Shown here: positions 10,871-22,033 of the stretch, piece after piece
Layout: every line of letters starts with the position of its first letter
How positions within the stretch are numbered: the stretch's first letter is position 1
Made by a program: the position numbers and the translations under genes
Notes under the pieces: generated by a model
Told to the model about the DNA's origin: nothing
Database searches by the model: none
What the model saw: the letters and a program-made list of their open reading frames with translations, nothing else
Assembly: GCA_037903355.1 (NCBI GenBank)
Contig: JBAJFE010000005.1
Span: 2,294,001 to 2,358,000 of the forward strand
Length of the DNA: 64,000 bases
Source: Trichuris trichiura
Taxonomy: Eukaryota > Nematoda > Enoplea > Trichinellida > Trichuridae
Direction of reading: 5' to 3'

Positions 10871-13849
10871 TTAGCCGAGGTAATGCTTGTTAAGAGAACG
10901 GCCAATTATTAGGCGCCGAATTTCACTTGTTCCCGCGCCAATTTCGTAAAGCTTCGCGTCCCGTAACAATCGCCCGCACGGATAGTCGTTGACGTAACCA
11001 TTTCCTCCTGTAAGTAGCGAAGACGAAAAATGCGTCGTCAACTTTGACGTCGACCCATTGATGCCAAATTTGGGGCACTCCTAATTGTGGGCGTACTAAC
11101 TGTGACAAACGAGGCTTCAGCGTACGTTGGTGGCGGTGTTTCCTCGCTCATCTTCAATACTTCATCGTATGGCGGCGGAACATCCATACAAATAGTGGTT
11201 ATCATTGGACCAGAGGAATTTGGATCAGTCGACGCAGCTGAAATGTATTGGTCATTGTGACCGTCAACCGTCATCGACTGCAAATCCCTTTCAACCAACC
11301 AAGTTGGACATAGGACGTGTGTCGTATTGTGATAAATGCAAAAGAGGCAAAGAAAAATATAAAAGCTGACGCAAATGAATACGACGGTCAAATCAAGAAA
11401 AAGATCCATAATGCTGTTAGCACCACAGTTCAAACGAGCACATTCCGGGACGGTAAAGCTACTGAGCGTCGGTTGGTTAATCGTTTACGTCGTTGACTAT
11501 AGTTAGTGTGACGCAGTCGCGCGGCGACTGGACAGAAACAGGTACTGCGCTCTCTTGTTGGATGACTGTACTACGAACAGTTGTTAGTGCGCTGGAAATC
11601 ACCGCCGCCGCCGCCTATCGCACTTTTTGACGTTGTTGTCAAACTACCTTTTGCCATTTATCGTTCGTCGTCTTACCTAAACATTGGACTGCTTGGAGAG
11701 CAACTTGCGTCGCATTCTCGGCGCAACGGAGAATAACAGCAGCGCAGTCCTGCAAAAAGAAATATAAACAGACGTTATGTAAATGCATTTCGGCGGCGCG
11801 CGACGCTGCTGCACTAGAAAGCCATTCAAAGTCTTTTTGCGACAAGATGACATTTGCAAAGACATTCCACTGGCGCGATGCCGACTGAACGACTAATGCT
11901 ATCAGCTTGGACATTTGTCTTCGTAGTGCACTTTTCGCTCCGCTTACCTTTGAATTAGTCTTCTTGTTGGCTGCGCAGGCTCGCGCGACAGAATACAAGT
12001 GGCATCTGCTCGACGTTAGGGCAACGTACATGTCGGCCATTTTACCCTGCATTAGCTATAATCACAAGTAATTACCGGGCTACGCGCGGCTTAATGCAAA
12101 TTGAATATGCAGAATTGAACTTGCGAATCAACGTTTCATTACGATAGTTTATGTACTTGTAGATCATTTAGATTACTGTAGCGATTCGTAAAAATGTCCG
12201 GAATGATGTGCGGTGGTACAAGTGGCGAAAGAGAACCCTCGGACGACGAGGTGGAATTGGCTTTGAAAGTGAAACCGGATGTCGAGAATCAGCTGAATCG
12301 TACGTTCAGTACATTCAAGCCTACCGGAGTGCGTACGCAAGTGGTGGCTGGTATCAACTACTTTTTCAAAGTGATGGTAGGCGAGAACGATTTCATTCAC
12401 CTTCGTGTACACCGTACGCTGGAGCAAAATGTCCAGCTTCACGGTGTGCAGCATGGCAAAAAACAAGAAGATGAACTAACCTACTTCTGAATGCTAAGCG
12501 TACTATTATGGTCATAATCTTGAGCATCCGAACATTATTCACTTGCGTTTACTGCAATGGTTTTCCTGGTATTACTCTATTAAGGGTGCCTTACTGTTTT
12601 TAATTCTGCTTTTTGTACTGTCATTCGTATATGTGCTTTGTATTGCTTACCTCACGTTTTCCAATGAAGTCGCCAAAAGCGGTTCGCTGGTGAACATAAT
12701 CGAAAGCGATATCGCAGCATGCTTGCATAATTCTGCAGACGTAGGCGTGAAGGTGAATAATGTAGAGTACATAGGGCCTACCCGACTGGGCCGGCAGCTA
12801 ATACCAAACGTTCACTGTCTAAACCTGACATTAGAATGTAAACACCTTCTCCTTCTTTGCCTAGCATGTTTTCCGCAGGTACAGCGCAGTTGGTAAAAAT
12901 GAGCTCACAAGTAGGCGAACCCCGCATTCCCAGCTTGTCCATGCTTTTGCCTATTACAAAGCCTGGCATACCCTATAGCGAGAAGAGATATGACTACACT
13001 ATATCTTGCACAGCATTACCTTCTCGACAATTAAGGCTGTGATGCCTTTTGAGGGCAGAATTGTAGAGGTCTTTGCATAAACTAAGAAAACGTCTGCATG
13101 CGACCCGTTTGTAATCCAAAACTTGTTGCCATTTAGCACGTAGCTGTCGCCTTGTCTTTCAGCTTTGAGCTTCATGGATAGGACGTCCGATCCGGCGCCT
13201 ACTTCACTCATCGCTAAAGCACCCACGTATTCTCCCGAGCAAAGCTGAAAAGTCAAAAAAATGACGGCATTTCGTCGCACCAATCGAGCCATGTTGACAC
13301 CTTGGGAAGGTAGCGCCTTTTTTGAGCTTCCGATCCGTGTAAGTATATCTGGTTTATGCAAAGGTTGGAATGAGCTCCGTAGCTTAAACCAACCGAAGCG
13401 CTTGCTCTGGATAGCTCCTCCATTGCGATGCAATGTTCAAGGTAGGAACAACCGGAACCGCCGAACTCCGGCGAAACTGTTATGCCGTGCAAGCCAAGAG
13501 ATCCTAGTTTCTTCCAAAAATCCTATTCTCAAAAGCAATGAAAAATATGTTCCTACGCAGGTCCACACTGCTCACCCTGAACTGAGCGAAATGGTCCCTC
13601 TTGTCTATCTCGTCCGCATGAGGGGCTAACTCCTTTTGGGCAAATTCAAACACCGACTGACGAAACTGAAACTTCAAAATTATACCGAAAGGATACTTTG
13701 CAGCAACGCACCTTCCGCTGCTCTTCGTCAAGTCCTGTGATGGAGTCGTTGACTGGGAAAAATTGGCTGAATTGCCATACGCTCGTCAGAGTAAGTTTGA
13801 AAACTTTAAGCCCTTTGATGGCCAAACCGTTGTTCAGCATCTTCCCCAC
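10871..13849 (-). CDS. IVD: Isovaleryl-CoA dehydrogenase, mitochondrial
   Basis: Nine exons (13849-13712, 13665-13576, 13522-13301, 13244-13020, 12972-12782, 12732-12651, 12055-11948, 11749-11677, 11007-10871) encode 421 residues; human IVD has about 426. It oxidises isovaleryl-CoA to 3-methylcrotonyl-CoA in leucine breakdown, passing electrons from FAD to ETF in the mitochondrial matrix. The N-terminus is basic and lacks acidic residues for about 30 positions, fitting a transit peptide. Hallmarks include [28 protein letters not shown] and [10 protein letters not shown], the last holding the catalytic glutamate in the position specific to IVD. The C-terminal loop is YEIGAGTSE, without the glutamate used by other acyl-CoA dehydrogenases, which supports IVD over MCAD/SCAD. 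The replacement of the usual HFQ before LMQGKM by KRE at the exon 6/7 junction is unusual. Introns 6 and 8 each contain another gene. Confidence 0.95.
11038..11433 (-). CDS. Small single-pass membrane protein with two PPxY motifs (paralogue B), nested in IVD
   Basis: A single-exon frame of 131 residues lying wholly inside the last intron of the IVD gene (11008-11676) and on the same strand. Its stop codon is only about 30 bases before the IVD last exon. A hydrophobic segment at about residues 13-34 ([20 protein letters not shown]) is followed by a hydrophilic tail with PPPY and PPTY. The block [15 protein letters not shown] matches TICADMPPQYDELFK of the gene at 10173-10565. A WW-domain-binding membrane adaptor, for example for HECT-type ubiquitin ligases, is inferred from the motifs only. 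How it is transcribed separately from IVD is not visible. Confidence 0.65.
   Translation of the reverse strand: MNCGANSIMDLFLDLTVVFICVSFYIFLCLFCIYHNTTHVLCPTWLVERDLQSMTVDGHNDQYISAASTDPNSSGPMITTICMDVPPPYDEVLKMSEETPPPTYAEASFVTVSTPTIRSAPNLASMGRRQS
12194..12490 (+). CDS. Type 1 cystatin (stefin), nested antisense in IVD intron 6
   Basis: A 98-residue single-exon frame with no signal peptide and no disulphide cysteines, exactly the length of human stefins A and B. These proteins reversibly block papain-family (C1) cysteine proteases in the cytosol. All three contact elements are recognisable: N-terminal MCGG (the Gly pair at 7-8), the first hairpin QVVAG at 49-53, and the second hairpin region around LHGVQHGKK. 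The C-terminus DELTYF matches stefin B. It sits within IVD intron 6 (12056-12650) on the opposite strand. Stefin homology is unmistakable by eye; secretion would have to be non-classical. Confidence 0.95.
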   Translation: MSGMMCGGTSGEREPSDDEVELALKVKPDVENQLNRTFSTFKPTGVRTQVVAGINYFFKVMVGENDFIHLRVHRTLEQNVQLHGVQHGKKQEDELTYF

Positions 13850-14766
13850 GATTCAGACTCGTCAATCTACCTAACCATTCACCCAACGCGTGACCTGACC
13901 TGTTGGTCACCTGACTATTCTTCAAGGACATTGTCGCTGTTCACTAAGTCCATAGGGATAATGACTTTCGCTAATTTTCACTCTTTGCTGCTCATAAGCT
14001 TATTCAAACCTTTCAAGTGGTATAATATTTGCGTTAACGAAACTTGAAACGTTTAAAAAATTACAAAAAAGAGACGATAAAATATGCGATTTGCAGGTTA
14101 GCTTCATACTGTGCTTAAACATGACAAGCAAAATGTTAAATTTGGCAGATCTGTAATGATAAGATAGCAACGGAATATGCTGCAATCAAACTAGAAGGTA
14201 TAATAAGTTGTAGCAATTGCACTGCTAAGGATATTTTGAAAAAATATTTAGGAACGGAATCGCGGTCTACTCAACTTTCTCAGAAAATTAATTCAACCAG
14301 CAGTAGCCGACTTTTTGTGTTAATAATCTGTCAAGTTCAAGTTTTAACTCTGTTTTTTGCTCACCTAGTTTTTAAGCAGTAATATGCTAAAGCTTAATCA
14401 AGGAGCAGATGTCTGTAGCTTTCCAAGCTACGAGCTGACTAGAGCGGCCAGTGTTTAACATGATTTTTTGTCGAAAGATTTCTCTTTTTGCAAATAGAGT
14501 TCGGCCCACCGATCGCCGGTACTTTTGGAAGTTCGATTTTTTTTTATTTCCATTTAGACGTTTATAATTATTTTTCATGAATAGCTCGAAGTAAGCTATG
14601 ATCGAACGAACCATACTGCTTGCAATCAACATCGATTTGCTTGAAAACAATGCAGTTTTTGCCTTACGTGATCAGTGTTACCTGCAAGTACTATTGTAAG
14701 GATACTGTATGTGTTGTATGTTTTTAACATTTTAACTGAAATTATAGTTTTCGTGATAAGAAGTTT
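13850..14766. other. Intergenic region, no supported gene
   Basis: This lies between the IVD start (minus) and the NUDT8-like start (plus), so it should hold both promoters. It is AT-rich, with only short unrecognised frames such as 14387-14650 (-). Confidence 0.5.
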
Positions 14767-15498
14767 ATGTTCTCATATCGCGCAATGGATGTTTGTGTAA
14801 AAATAATGCGTGTATATCAGCTGCATTGCAATGGGTGCTACTTGTCACATTCAGCAATGGCCGAAGTTTTTGACTCTGACAATAAACGGCGGACTGTGGA
14901 ATGCCTTGAAGCGCAACCGTCCTACATTCCACCAGGTTTTCACGGTCGTACTTTGCGTTACGCGGTATTGGTTCCCTTGGCGATCGTTCAGGATGTGCCG
15001 TCTATTTTGTTAACCATTCGAGCGAGTCACCTGAGCATCCATCGAGGACAGATATCTTTTCCTGGTGGCGCAATTGAACCGAAGGATTCAGATCCAATAG
15101 AAGCCGCCCTTAGAGAAACGAGTGAAGAGGTCGGAATAAGTCCAGAAATGTTTGATGTTTGGGCCCAGTTATCACCCCATATCCGAGTGAATTCCGATGA
15201 CTTAGTCGTCCCGGTAGTTGCTCGAATTCGGAAACCTATCACCCCATCATCTTTGGCAGTGAATAGAAACGAGGTAGAATCATTACTGGCCGTAGCTGTT
15301 AAAGACTTATGCAAAAAAGAACAACAAGCGTACACGAACTTTAGCACCGGATTGGGATATACGCTGCCAGTATACTTGTTAAAGTCAGGTCGGCGTATAT
15401 GGGGACTAACAGCCATTATTATTCACCGTGTGTTGTGCGCTCTTGTTCCTCATGCGTATAAGTCCATTCTCACTCCTGATTTAAGAATGAAGGTATGA
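14767..15498 (+). CDS. NUDT8-like Nudix hydrolase (CoA diphosphatase family)
   Basis: A single-exon frame of 243 residues. The stretch LLTIRASHLSIHRGQISFPG is the NuCoA signature that precedes the Nudix box in CoA pyrophosphatases. The box follows, with the metal-binding R-E-T-S-E-E-V-G-I at about 116-124. Later blocks (YTLPVYL, RRIWGLTAIII) match the C-terminal half of NUDT8 rather than plain MutT enzymes. Family members split CoA or CoA esters into 3',5'-ADP and phosphopantetheine. No peroxisomal SKL-type ending is present (ends RMKV), so a mitochondrial NUDT8-like role is more likely than peroxisomal NUDT7. The true start may be an internal Met (for example residue 31), because residues 1-30 align with nothing I recognise. 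Confidence 0.85.
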   Translation: MFSYRAMDVCVKIMRVYQLHCNGCYLSHSAMAEVFDSDNKRRTVECLEAQPSYIPPGFHGRTLRYAVLVPLAIVQDVPSILLTIRASHLSIHRGQISFPGGAIEPKDSDPIEAALRETSEEVGISPEMFDVWAQLSPHIRVNSDDLVVPVVARIRKPITPSSLAVNRNEVESLLAVAVKDLCKKEQQAYTNFSTGLGYTLPVYLLKSGRRIWGLTAIIIHRVLCALVPHAYKSILTPDLRMKV

Positions 15499-15682
15499 GC
15501 ATTGCGCAATACTGAACTCCCTGTTTGAGTCCGATGCTCTTTTCGTGCATCGCACTTGCCCGCGCTTTGGAGCGAACAGTTTCTTCATTTCGTTGTATCG
15601 ATTTCGTTTGTATTTCTTCGTCTCCGCGTTATGCCTATTTCTGAACGTTATTACGGTTAATACATCAAGCTTTTCAGCTGAC

Positions 15683-16344
15683 ATGGCCAAAAGTCTGCGC
15701 AGCAAGTGGCGAAGAAAGATGAGAGCACTCAGACGACAAAAGTTCCTCCCAAAAGAGCTGGAAAGATTGAGAAAAACGGTTTCTCAAGATTCAGGTTTGC
15801 TGTTCAGTAAAAATTGCAAAAAAGTCGGTGATAAAACTTTTTCTCTTAAGTTACAGTATGTAATTAAGATGGGTAGGATATTTTCGACTTTATTTTAGGA
15901 AAAGTTTATATTCCAGCTGTTTGTGATCAGGTTATTAAAGTGTATCGCATAATTGACGTTGCAGTACTGCACCCCGTAAATTATATGAGTACAGAAGATA
16001 TGTAGGCGTAATTTTACTTATATGATGGCCATTAGGCTTTCGTTAAATGCTCTTTAGTTGTTCGCTAAATAATTTTTTCAATTAATTTCAGAAAAACTTT
16101 CAAATGTAGATGAAGGCACAGCAACTTCAGGACCTATGGGTAAGGAGAATATTCTATATACATATTTGATTATTGCTCCCTGCCAGAAGTGGACGAAGAA
16201 AAGCATGCGCTAACGGAAGGCGGGACCAAACTTCGGCAGTTTCCTGGTACCAGCCGTCGATTTCCCATTTGGATGCATCCTCGGAGAGCGAAAAAGTTGG
16301 CTGGCCATCGTCGGAAAAACAAACAGAAAAGGAAAAGGCGGTGA
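15683..16344 (+). CDS. LLPH: LLP homologue (LLPH), small basic nucleolar protein
   Basis: Three exons (15683-15806, 16092-16139, 16187-16344) join in phase to give 109 residues. The N-terminus MAKSLRSKWRRKMRALRRQK is the family signature (human LLPH begins MAKSLRSKWKRKMRA). The last exon has FPIWMHPRRAKKL, corresponding to YPIWMNQRQRKRL, and ends in a lysine/arginine-rich tail (KNKQKRKRR). LLPH-type proteins are nucleolar and linked to ribosome biogenesis and cell growth. The start is fixed by the signature; a longer upstream frame from 15545 is open but not conserved. It follows the Nudix gene by about 180 bases on the same strand. Confidence 0.92.
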
Positions 16345-16593
16345 AACAGATAGCGTTTAGGTTTCTGTTTCAAGTTTTTGAGAATAATGCACGTAGCAGA
16401 CTAACGATACTCTATTAAATGTCACTGATCGTCCTTTGTGTTAAAATGCACGAAAAGTAAGCGTGGATACAGTTGTCGCACAATGTAAGAAACGAATGCC
16501 TTAACAGACCGTCGGTACAGTATCCCTGTCAGTAATTTCTTTTTACCTTCCTAGTTTGAGAGAAGTGCCTTCCGTTCCTGTAGTTTAATTATT

Positions 16594-16914
16594 CTATCCG
16601 AGCAACTGTATTAATTGTGGGATTCTCATGTTCTGGTCCGCTTTTTTTAAAGCAGCATTGCCCGATGGGGGACGCCTGTATTCGCTCAGTTGACTTTCAA
16701 CTTCCATTACAACGTTACTGACGTTTCTGCTCCAAAAGCAGACTATTAACTTCGAAAGAGACGTCCGGCAAACCACTAGCGGCCAAAAACAGTAACTTTC
16801 TATTACCCGGACAAAACTGTGTGAGTTCAAGGTAAGCTTAGGTTTCGCAGTTAGTTTAGTGAAAAGTTCCACTTTTTGCTCCAACTCGCTTGCAGCTAAC
16901 AAGAGCGCATACAC
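16594..16914 (-). CDS. Unrecognised 106-residue frame, uncertain
   Basis: The ends of this frame look protein-like (SELEQKVELFTKLTAK at the start, SQLSEYRRPPSGNAALKK near the end), while its middle is rich in Cys, Phe and Val and could be an intron read through. It could be one or two exons of a small helical protein. I recognise no family, and the gene may not be real. Confidence 0.2.
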   Translation of the reverse strand: MYALLLAASELEQKVELFTKLTAKPKLTLNSHSFVRVIESYCFWPLVVCRTSLSKLIVCFWSRNVSNVVMEVESQLSEYRRPPSGNAALKKADQNMRIPQLIQLLG

Positions 16915-18281
16915 TCAGGTAAGGATGTCTGTCGAAAAATCGGTCATTTCATTTGTACCAACCTAGCGTATAGCTTTGTAAGTTTAATCTGAAATGTTTG
17001 TCGAGGGTTTTTGAATTGCTTTCATTAAGTATATGAGGCTGAGTATACATTTTCACTAGGCAAGTTATTTCGTTACACAACAATCAGCAAAGCGCGAATG
17101 GACTGTGCATTTTTCTGGGTTGTATATTTTAATTATCCTGTTGTACTTTTAAGACCTCTTCTGAAAGCCACGGTGCTGGAAAAAGCGTTGTGCCCTAATG
17201 CGAGACAGGCGCCCATAAATCCCGTGGGCATGCGGACAGAAGCACAACGAATCGGTGCGTGACTTTATTGTTATTACTATTATTGATGTTGTTGAGAGCG
17301 ACCACTTGTTAACGCCTTTTCAGTGGCATACTTTGGGCATCGAAGTGCACATTCTTCGTGCCTACAGTGTGCATATATAAGCGTTTAATTCCTACAAAAC
17401 AAGTTTTAGTTCCGGCAAACGTTCGCCTGAATATTATCATTAATGTATGTTATCTATTATTTAATATTTTGTTTCACGTTGCGCCCTGACATATTTCTAA
17501 TGCAGTCTAATGCAGGTTTGGTCACTTTGAATCTTTCGCAGCTAAATTACATTATCCGGTTTTGCATAGCTCATTAATGAATAATAGTCAGCTTCGCTTA
17601 AAATCCAATTACGGCCACAGAGAATCTGTCGATAGTCGAATGAAAGTTGGTGGAACTACTAAGAAATGCTGATGACTAATTCCATTTTTTGGGTACCTAA
17701 GATTCACGAGTAAGTGCATTTTGAACCATCACAATGTAAACAAGAAATACAAGAATAAGCAGCGGGAAGAAAGCTACAAAATGGAAATAATGGCTCTCTA
17801 TACGCACGGTCGTTCACTGTGCTAATTGCGAACTCTTAAACAACGGATGCGGGTGATCGCGCTCAGCATTCCGTAAACCAAAGCTTAGAACGTTCACAAT
17901 CCCAAATGCTCATAAATGTCACCAAAAAAATAAAAAAGTTATTCGATTACATGAGGTGAACATCACGAGCGTCTCAAGTTCCAAACTTTTTCATTGGAGA
18001 ACGTTCCTTTCAAACTTTTAAGCGATGAAAGCTTTCTAAGGATGAATTTGAGAAGAACGATCTGTTTTGGACGAATTTGGAGCTGTTGTGTCGTCGCGAT
18101 TTATTTATTGCTTGAACAGCTGGCACATATGACTTGAGATTTTAAACGGTTTCCTAATTGCATCACAGTTCAATGTTAGCAAAAGTATTTAAAGTTAACT
18201 TTTATAGATAATAGGTTACTTCATTTGTAATGCTTTAGTCATTGTTGCATATGAAGACATTGTTGCCGCGTTAGGCCGAAT
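16915..18281. other. Intergenic region, no supported gene
   Basis: Only short open frames are present. From about 17645 onward the sequence is the upstream part of the duplicated segment, aligning with 26905 onward. Confidence 0.5.
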
Positions 18282-19807
18282 ATGGCAATTCCATGGAAGG
18301 TCTTATTGGTTATGCTCGTAATTGTTTCTTCCGCTGACGCTGACGTGGGTCCACCTCCAAAAAACACTACTGATTGGTATTATTACGGCTTTAAGGTGAT
18401 GGTAAGTTTATTCTTATCTTCATTCGCAGTTTATGTGAACGACATACTATCTTAAGCACGACGTTCAAAGATGGGCAATCGACGGCAACCTCGATAATCC
18501 CTGGAATATGATGATGGCATTTGACAGTACGTTTTTGGTTATTTTAGCGTTCATAGCACTAATCACTTAGGTAAAGCACTTGTCTAACAGTGCGGTTATG
18601 TGAGCTGTCCTCTTTAGCTACCTGTCTGCACTGTTCTGAATTTTTTATTTTTTTAAACTTTGTCTTATATGACTAATGTCCTGTATCGATTTGAAATCAA
18701 ACTTGCGAAGTTATTCTTTTCCTTGCATCCTCAATGCTCATTATTGTATATGTCAATTAATTTTTAAAATTGTAGTACAATTCTTTGAAATTAGTGTGTC
18801 AATTCATAATTAACTTGTTGGGCTGTTGCGAAAGCTTCTTACTCGACGCCGCTTTGAAGAATTATATTTTTTTGTATGTTCTATTGTGTAAACAAATCCC
18901 TGATTATCTGAAGGATTACCTTCATACATGCATGGAAAATTGTTGACTGAAGTGTTTGCATATCGAAACCCACTAGTATGTTCGTTATCTATATTTTTAT
19001 TCTCAGTGGCACTTCGTACTTTGTACTTGCATTGAAAGAGGCAATTCTTAAGACGTCATGTTCCTTTCTGATACCAGCTGCAAATACACTTCTACAACAT
19101 TGTGTTGTTATAACTAAGCTTTATTCATAAATTTCTAGTCGACAACAGTGAGTGGTCGCCCTGGGGATGGACCGGTACGTGGACTTCAGAACCAAGCACT
19201 CCCGTATCGAGGACAACTACTGATATAAGAACAGATCCGCCAGTTACTGAGCGCACGACGGAAGCGTCATCAAAGACGTCCTTTGTTCCTGATAAGTGGA
19301 AGGAGGAAGGACGTAGCGTACTTTCGCATTCTCTTATCATTATTACCGTTTCTTTGTGTAGATGAGCAAAACGAAAAGGACGATAATGTGCTGATATATT
19401 TATCGGCGGTGATTACTGCAGGCGTTGTTACGTTGATTGTGGTCACTGCTTTCTTCTCTATAAGACGCAAGAAGGTACTTTTGTCGTTGTGTTATGCTTT
19501 ATTGGCTTTTAATTTAAAGCTTTGTATAACTCCGTATCTATTCATAAGAGATTTTGTTATGTACGCAGCCATGGGGCACGGCCCCAAGTTGAATATCGGA
19601 AACTCTTATGTAATCACGTGGGATCAGAAGAACATTTGACGGGGTTAATGCGGTAATAGAACAATAAAAAGATTATGAGCCCCACAGCCCTTACTAAGGC
19701 GTAGCATTTCCAACGAATGCTTCGCATCCAATCCTTTGCGCAAGAAATTAACCGGCTCACTTGCATCTGCAGCAGCATTGCCCCTACAGGCCGAAGGAAT
19801 TGACTGA
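18282..19807 (+). CDS. Small type I membrane protein, duplicate 1
   Basis: Five exons (18282-18401, 18457-18526, 19139-19312, 19362-19474, 19688-19807) give 198 residues in frame. Residues 1-20 are a signal peptide (WKVLLVMLVIVSSADA). The short ectodomain is tryptophan-rich (NLDNPWNMM, WSPWGWTGTW), then Ser/Thr/Pro-rich and probably O-glycosylated. A membrane segment (VLIYLSAVITAGVVTLIVV) is followed by SIRRKK as stop-transfer. The tail encoded by exon 5 (PLLRRSISNECFASN to AEGID) is cytoplasmic. WSPWG recalls the start of thrombospondin type 1 repeats, but the required cysteines are missing. No family is recognised. The duplicate at 27521-29044 has the same structure and no inactivating change. 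Confidence 0.75.
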
Positions 19808-20301
19808 TATATCTTCAGTCGGTCGTGATGACACGCGGTATTGCGTTTTACGTAATTATACGCACCTCTGCTGGCCACGGCTCCGTAACGACTCTTTTCC
19901 TTTGCTGTTGGTTTGTTTTGATCTGAACAGAGTAGTTGTAAAGCCGTATTACGCTACTGCTACTACGCTGACAGTTTAGCCTTTTGTTTTAACTCGTCAT
20001 GTTCGATCCTTCTGCTCAGGTTTCGCGCTGTTGCCGCGAAAGTGAGATTTCCTTGCCCGTATTCGTTTCTATCTAGGCGCCTCTGTCCCAGTAGGCACCA
20101 CATCTTCTGGCGCGTCAGAGGTCTCCGAACCCATTTCTGAGTAACTCTAATGTTGCCGGCAGTCACTAGCTCGAACAGCATACGCTTTTCTGCTGCTAGG
20201 TACTTACTGGCACTGTTAGCAAGGAATGTTCTAAGTATATTTTGGTTTCGGAGCATTGCTCTGTTGTCTTACAGCTTAATTCGTGCTTTATATTTTTTAA
20301 G

Positions 20302-20496
20302 AAATTGCGTGAAAGTCTTAGTGCTCGAAAAGCGAGCACTTTGGGGCGTAGCGCGGGACGGACTCCTTTACCAGGCCCATATGGAAAGAGTACCAACCGA
20401 CTAGTAAGCGATTTTACCATTATTGTTATTATTATAACTATTATTAAATTTATCTGCTTAATGACTTCTTTTTAGCGTCCTGCTGATATCGTGTAA
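20302..20496 (+). CDS. Alternative cytoplasmic-tail exons of duplicate 1 (proposed)
   Basis: Exon 20302-20403 (34 codons, KLRESLSARK to STNRL) and exon 20476-20496 (RPADIV then stop) have AG acceptors, a GT donor and phase 0. They could therefore splice directly onto exon 4 (ending 19474, phase 0) instead of exon 5. The result would be a basic, proline-containing tail ending in a hydrophobic residue. Both exons and splice sites are kept in duplicate 2 (29412-29642). Whether they belong to this gene or to a separate one is inference. Confidence 0.45.
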
Positions 20497-22033
20497 CTGT
20501 GTATTCGTGCCTGCGGCGTGAAGGGTTGCCGGTATTGTTGCCCTTGTGTGTGGTATGCTTTGGCAAAAGTTTAGCGTGTGCACTTTAAGGATAGTAATAA
20601 CAGGTACTGTACCGTATTTAATATGGCTATCTAACTGGTATTGTTAACATGTGTACTTTATTACCTAACGTTTTATACTTTGCTTTTCGTTTGGATACTA
20701 GTTGCAATGTAATGATGGTGATAAGATAGGCTTAACTCCTCTCTTGCAACACATAACATTATTACGGAAGTTCGACTTGTGAAATATCTATTTAGCAAAG
20801 TTTCCGAGAATCGTTTGCTTGTTCGGTGTATCAGAAAGAAGAGAACAGATGATTCCTGAAAGCGTCGCGAAATAAGCATTTCACGGGTCGGACTTCCGTG
20901 ATAACATTATGCATTTCCGTTCGCCCGTTAAGAAAAGTTTCTTATGATGAAGTTATTACTTCAATATTGTGGAAAGTTTACTAGCGGGAACTACCAGTCT
21001 CAATTTGTGAAGAAGTTAGGATAAGGTGTACTAGTTGTCAGTTTGGCTGAAATTAATCTGTCGATGGTGAAAGACCAAGCATGACAGGCAGCTTAAAATT
21101 ATTGGCATTTGATATTATCTTGAGGACATCTAAATGTTTAAATGCTGTAAACATGATTCTTTGGATCTTCAAGTAGGCCAACATGCAAGAGCTTTATTGA
21201 ATCCCGTCAGTTGAACTGGTAACGACTGTGTCACATTTAACAGGGATTACGCGGGCTCATTGTGTTTTTTGAGTGTGCTTTCCTACTTTTAAATCACCGT
21301 GTTCTTTCAATTTTTATTTTTCCTTCCGAAGCTCTTATGGACTTTCAGTTAGTATTTTTTTAGTACGCGCGCCTGGTTAAGTGCGGTCGGTAAACATATA
21401 GTTAGGAAGTATACTTTTAAAGTGCATAAATGACGATTCCAACAGAACATCCGTCCGTGAAGAATGCGAACTGGTGCCTGTTGCTCTTGGGCAGAGAAAC
21501 CACGGACGGGAGGGATTAAGAAAATATTTTTCTAGACTGAATTGGTCCATTTCTCAATGTTACAATTATGCGGATATTCTTTTTTAGACGCATCTGCTTT
21601 CTGTATCAATCCTGTGGCCGGTGTTGCAACCAGTTGACGTGTTCTTGAAATGTAGTTTTTTATTCGGTGCAGAGTAAATATGAACGTGATAACTGTCTCA
21701 TAGTTGATCATCTGGTTCACGGGTCACGGGTGATAACTGTCTCTAATAATGTTGGAACAATTGGGAACTATACTTTTTCGTGACCGCGTTGGCAAGAGGT
21801 TGGGCGCACATACTTGGGATTGTTCACAAACTGAGGGCCGTCATGTGTGTTGGTTGGAAAAAATGGTTTCCTGTTTAACTGGGCATTTTAATTTTGCATT
21901 TTGGTCGTTTGAATTGCGACAAATTAATATGTCTTCTTTGCTTGTTAATGTACCTCTTGTTTGTTCAATTAATGTACGTCTTATACGTTTTGTTTTGAAA
22001 CAAAGTCCTCACGTCATATTTTGACGTCCACAG

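Larger units (their letters stand above)
17645..21930. repeat. Segmental duplication, copy 1
   Basis: From TTGGTGGAACTACTAA onward this segment aligns with 26905-34200, at an offset of about 9.26 kb. Copy 2 is longer because of later insertions. Similarity covers upstream sequence, all exons and introns of the membrane protein gene, and several kb downstream (for example the TTTTATACTTTGC block at about 20672 against 32838). Coding exons agree better than introns by eye. Confidence 0.85.

Noticed and set aside
12543..12896. Plus-strand frame of 117 residues with a hydrophobic N-terminus
   Set aside because: It runs antisense across IVD exons 5 and 6, whose coding on the minus strand is certain; the hydrophobic look is a by-product.
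15545..15682. N-terminal extension of LLPH
   Set aside because: The family signature starts at the internal ATG at 15683; the upstream residues are hydrophobic and unlike any LLPH.
17098..17268. Plus-strand frame of 56 residues beginning DCAFFWVV
   Set aside because: No domain, splice context or conservation could be seen.
18282..19312. Thrombospondin type 1 domain in the small membrane protein
   Set aside because: Only the WSPWG-like start is present; the six conserved cysteines are absent.
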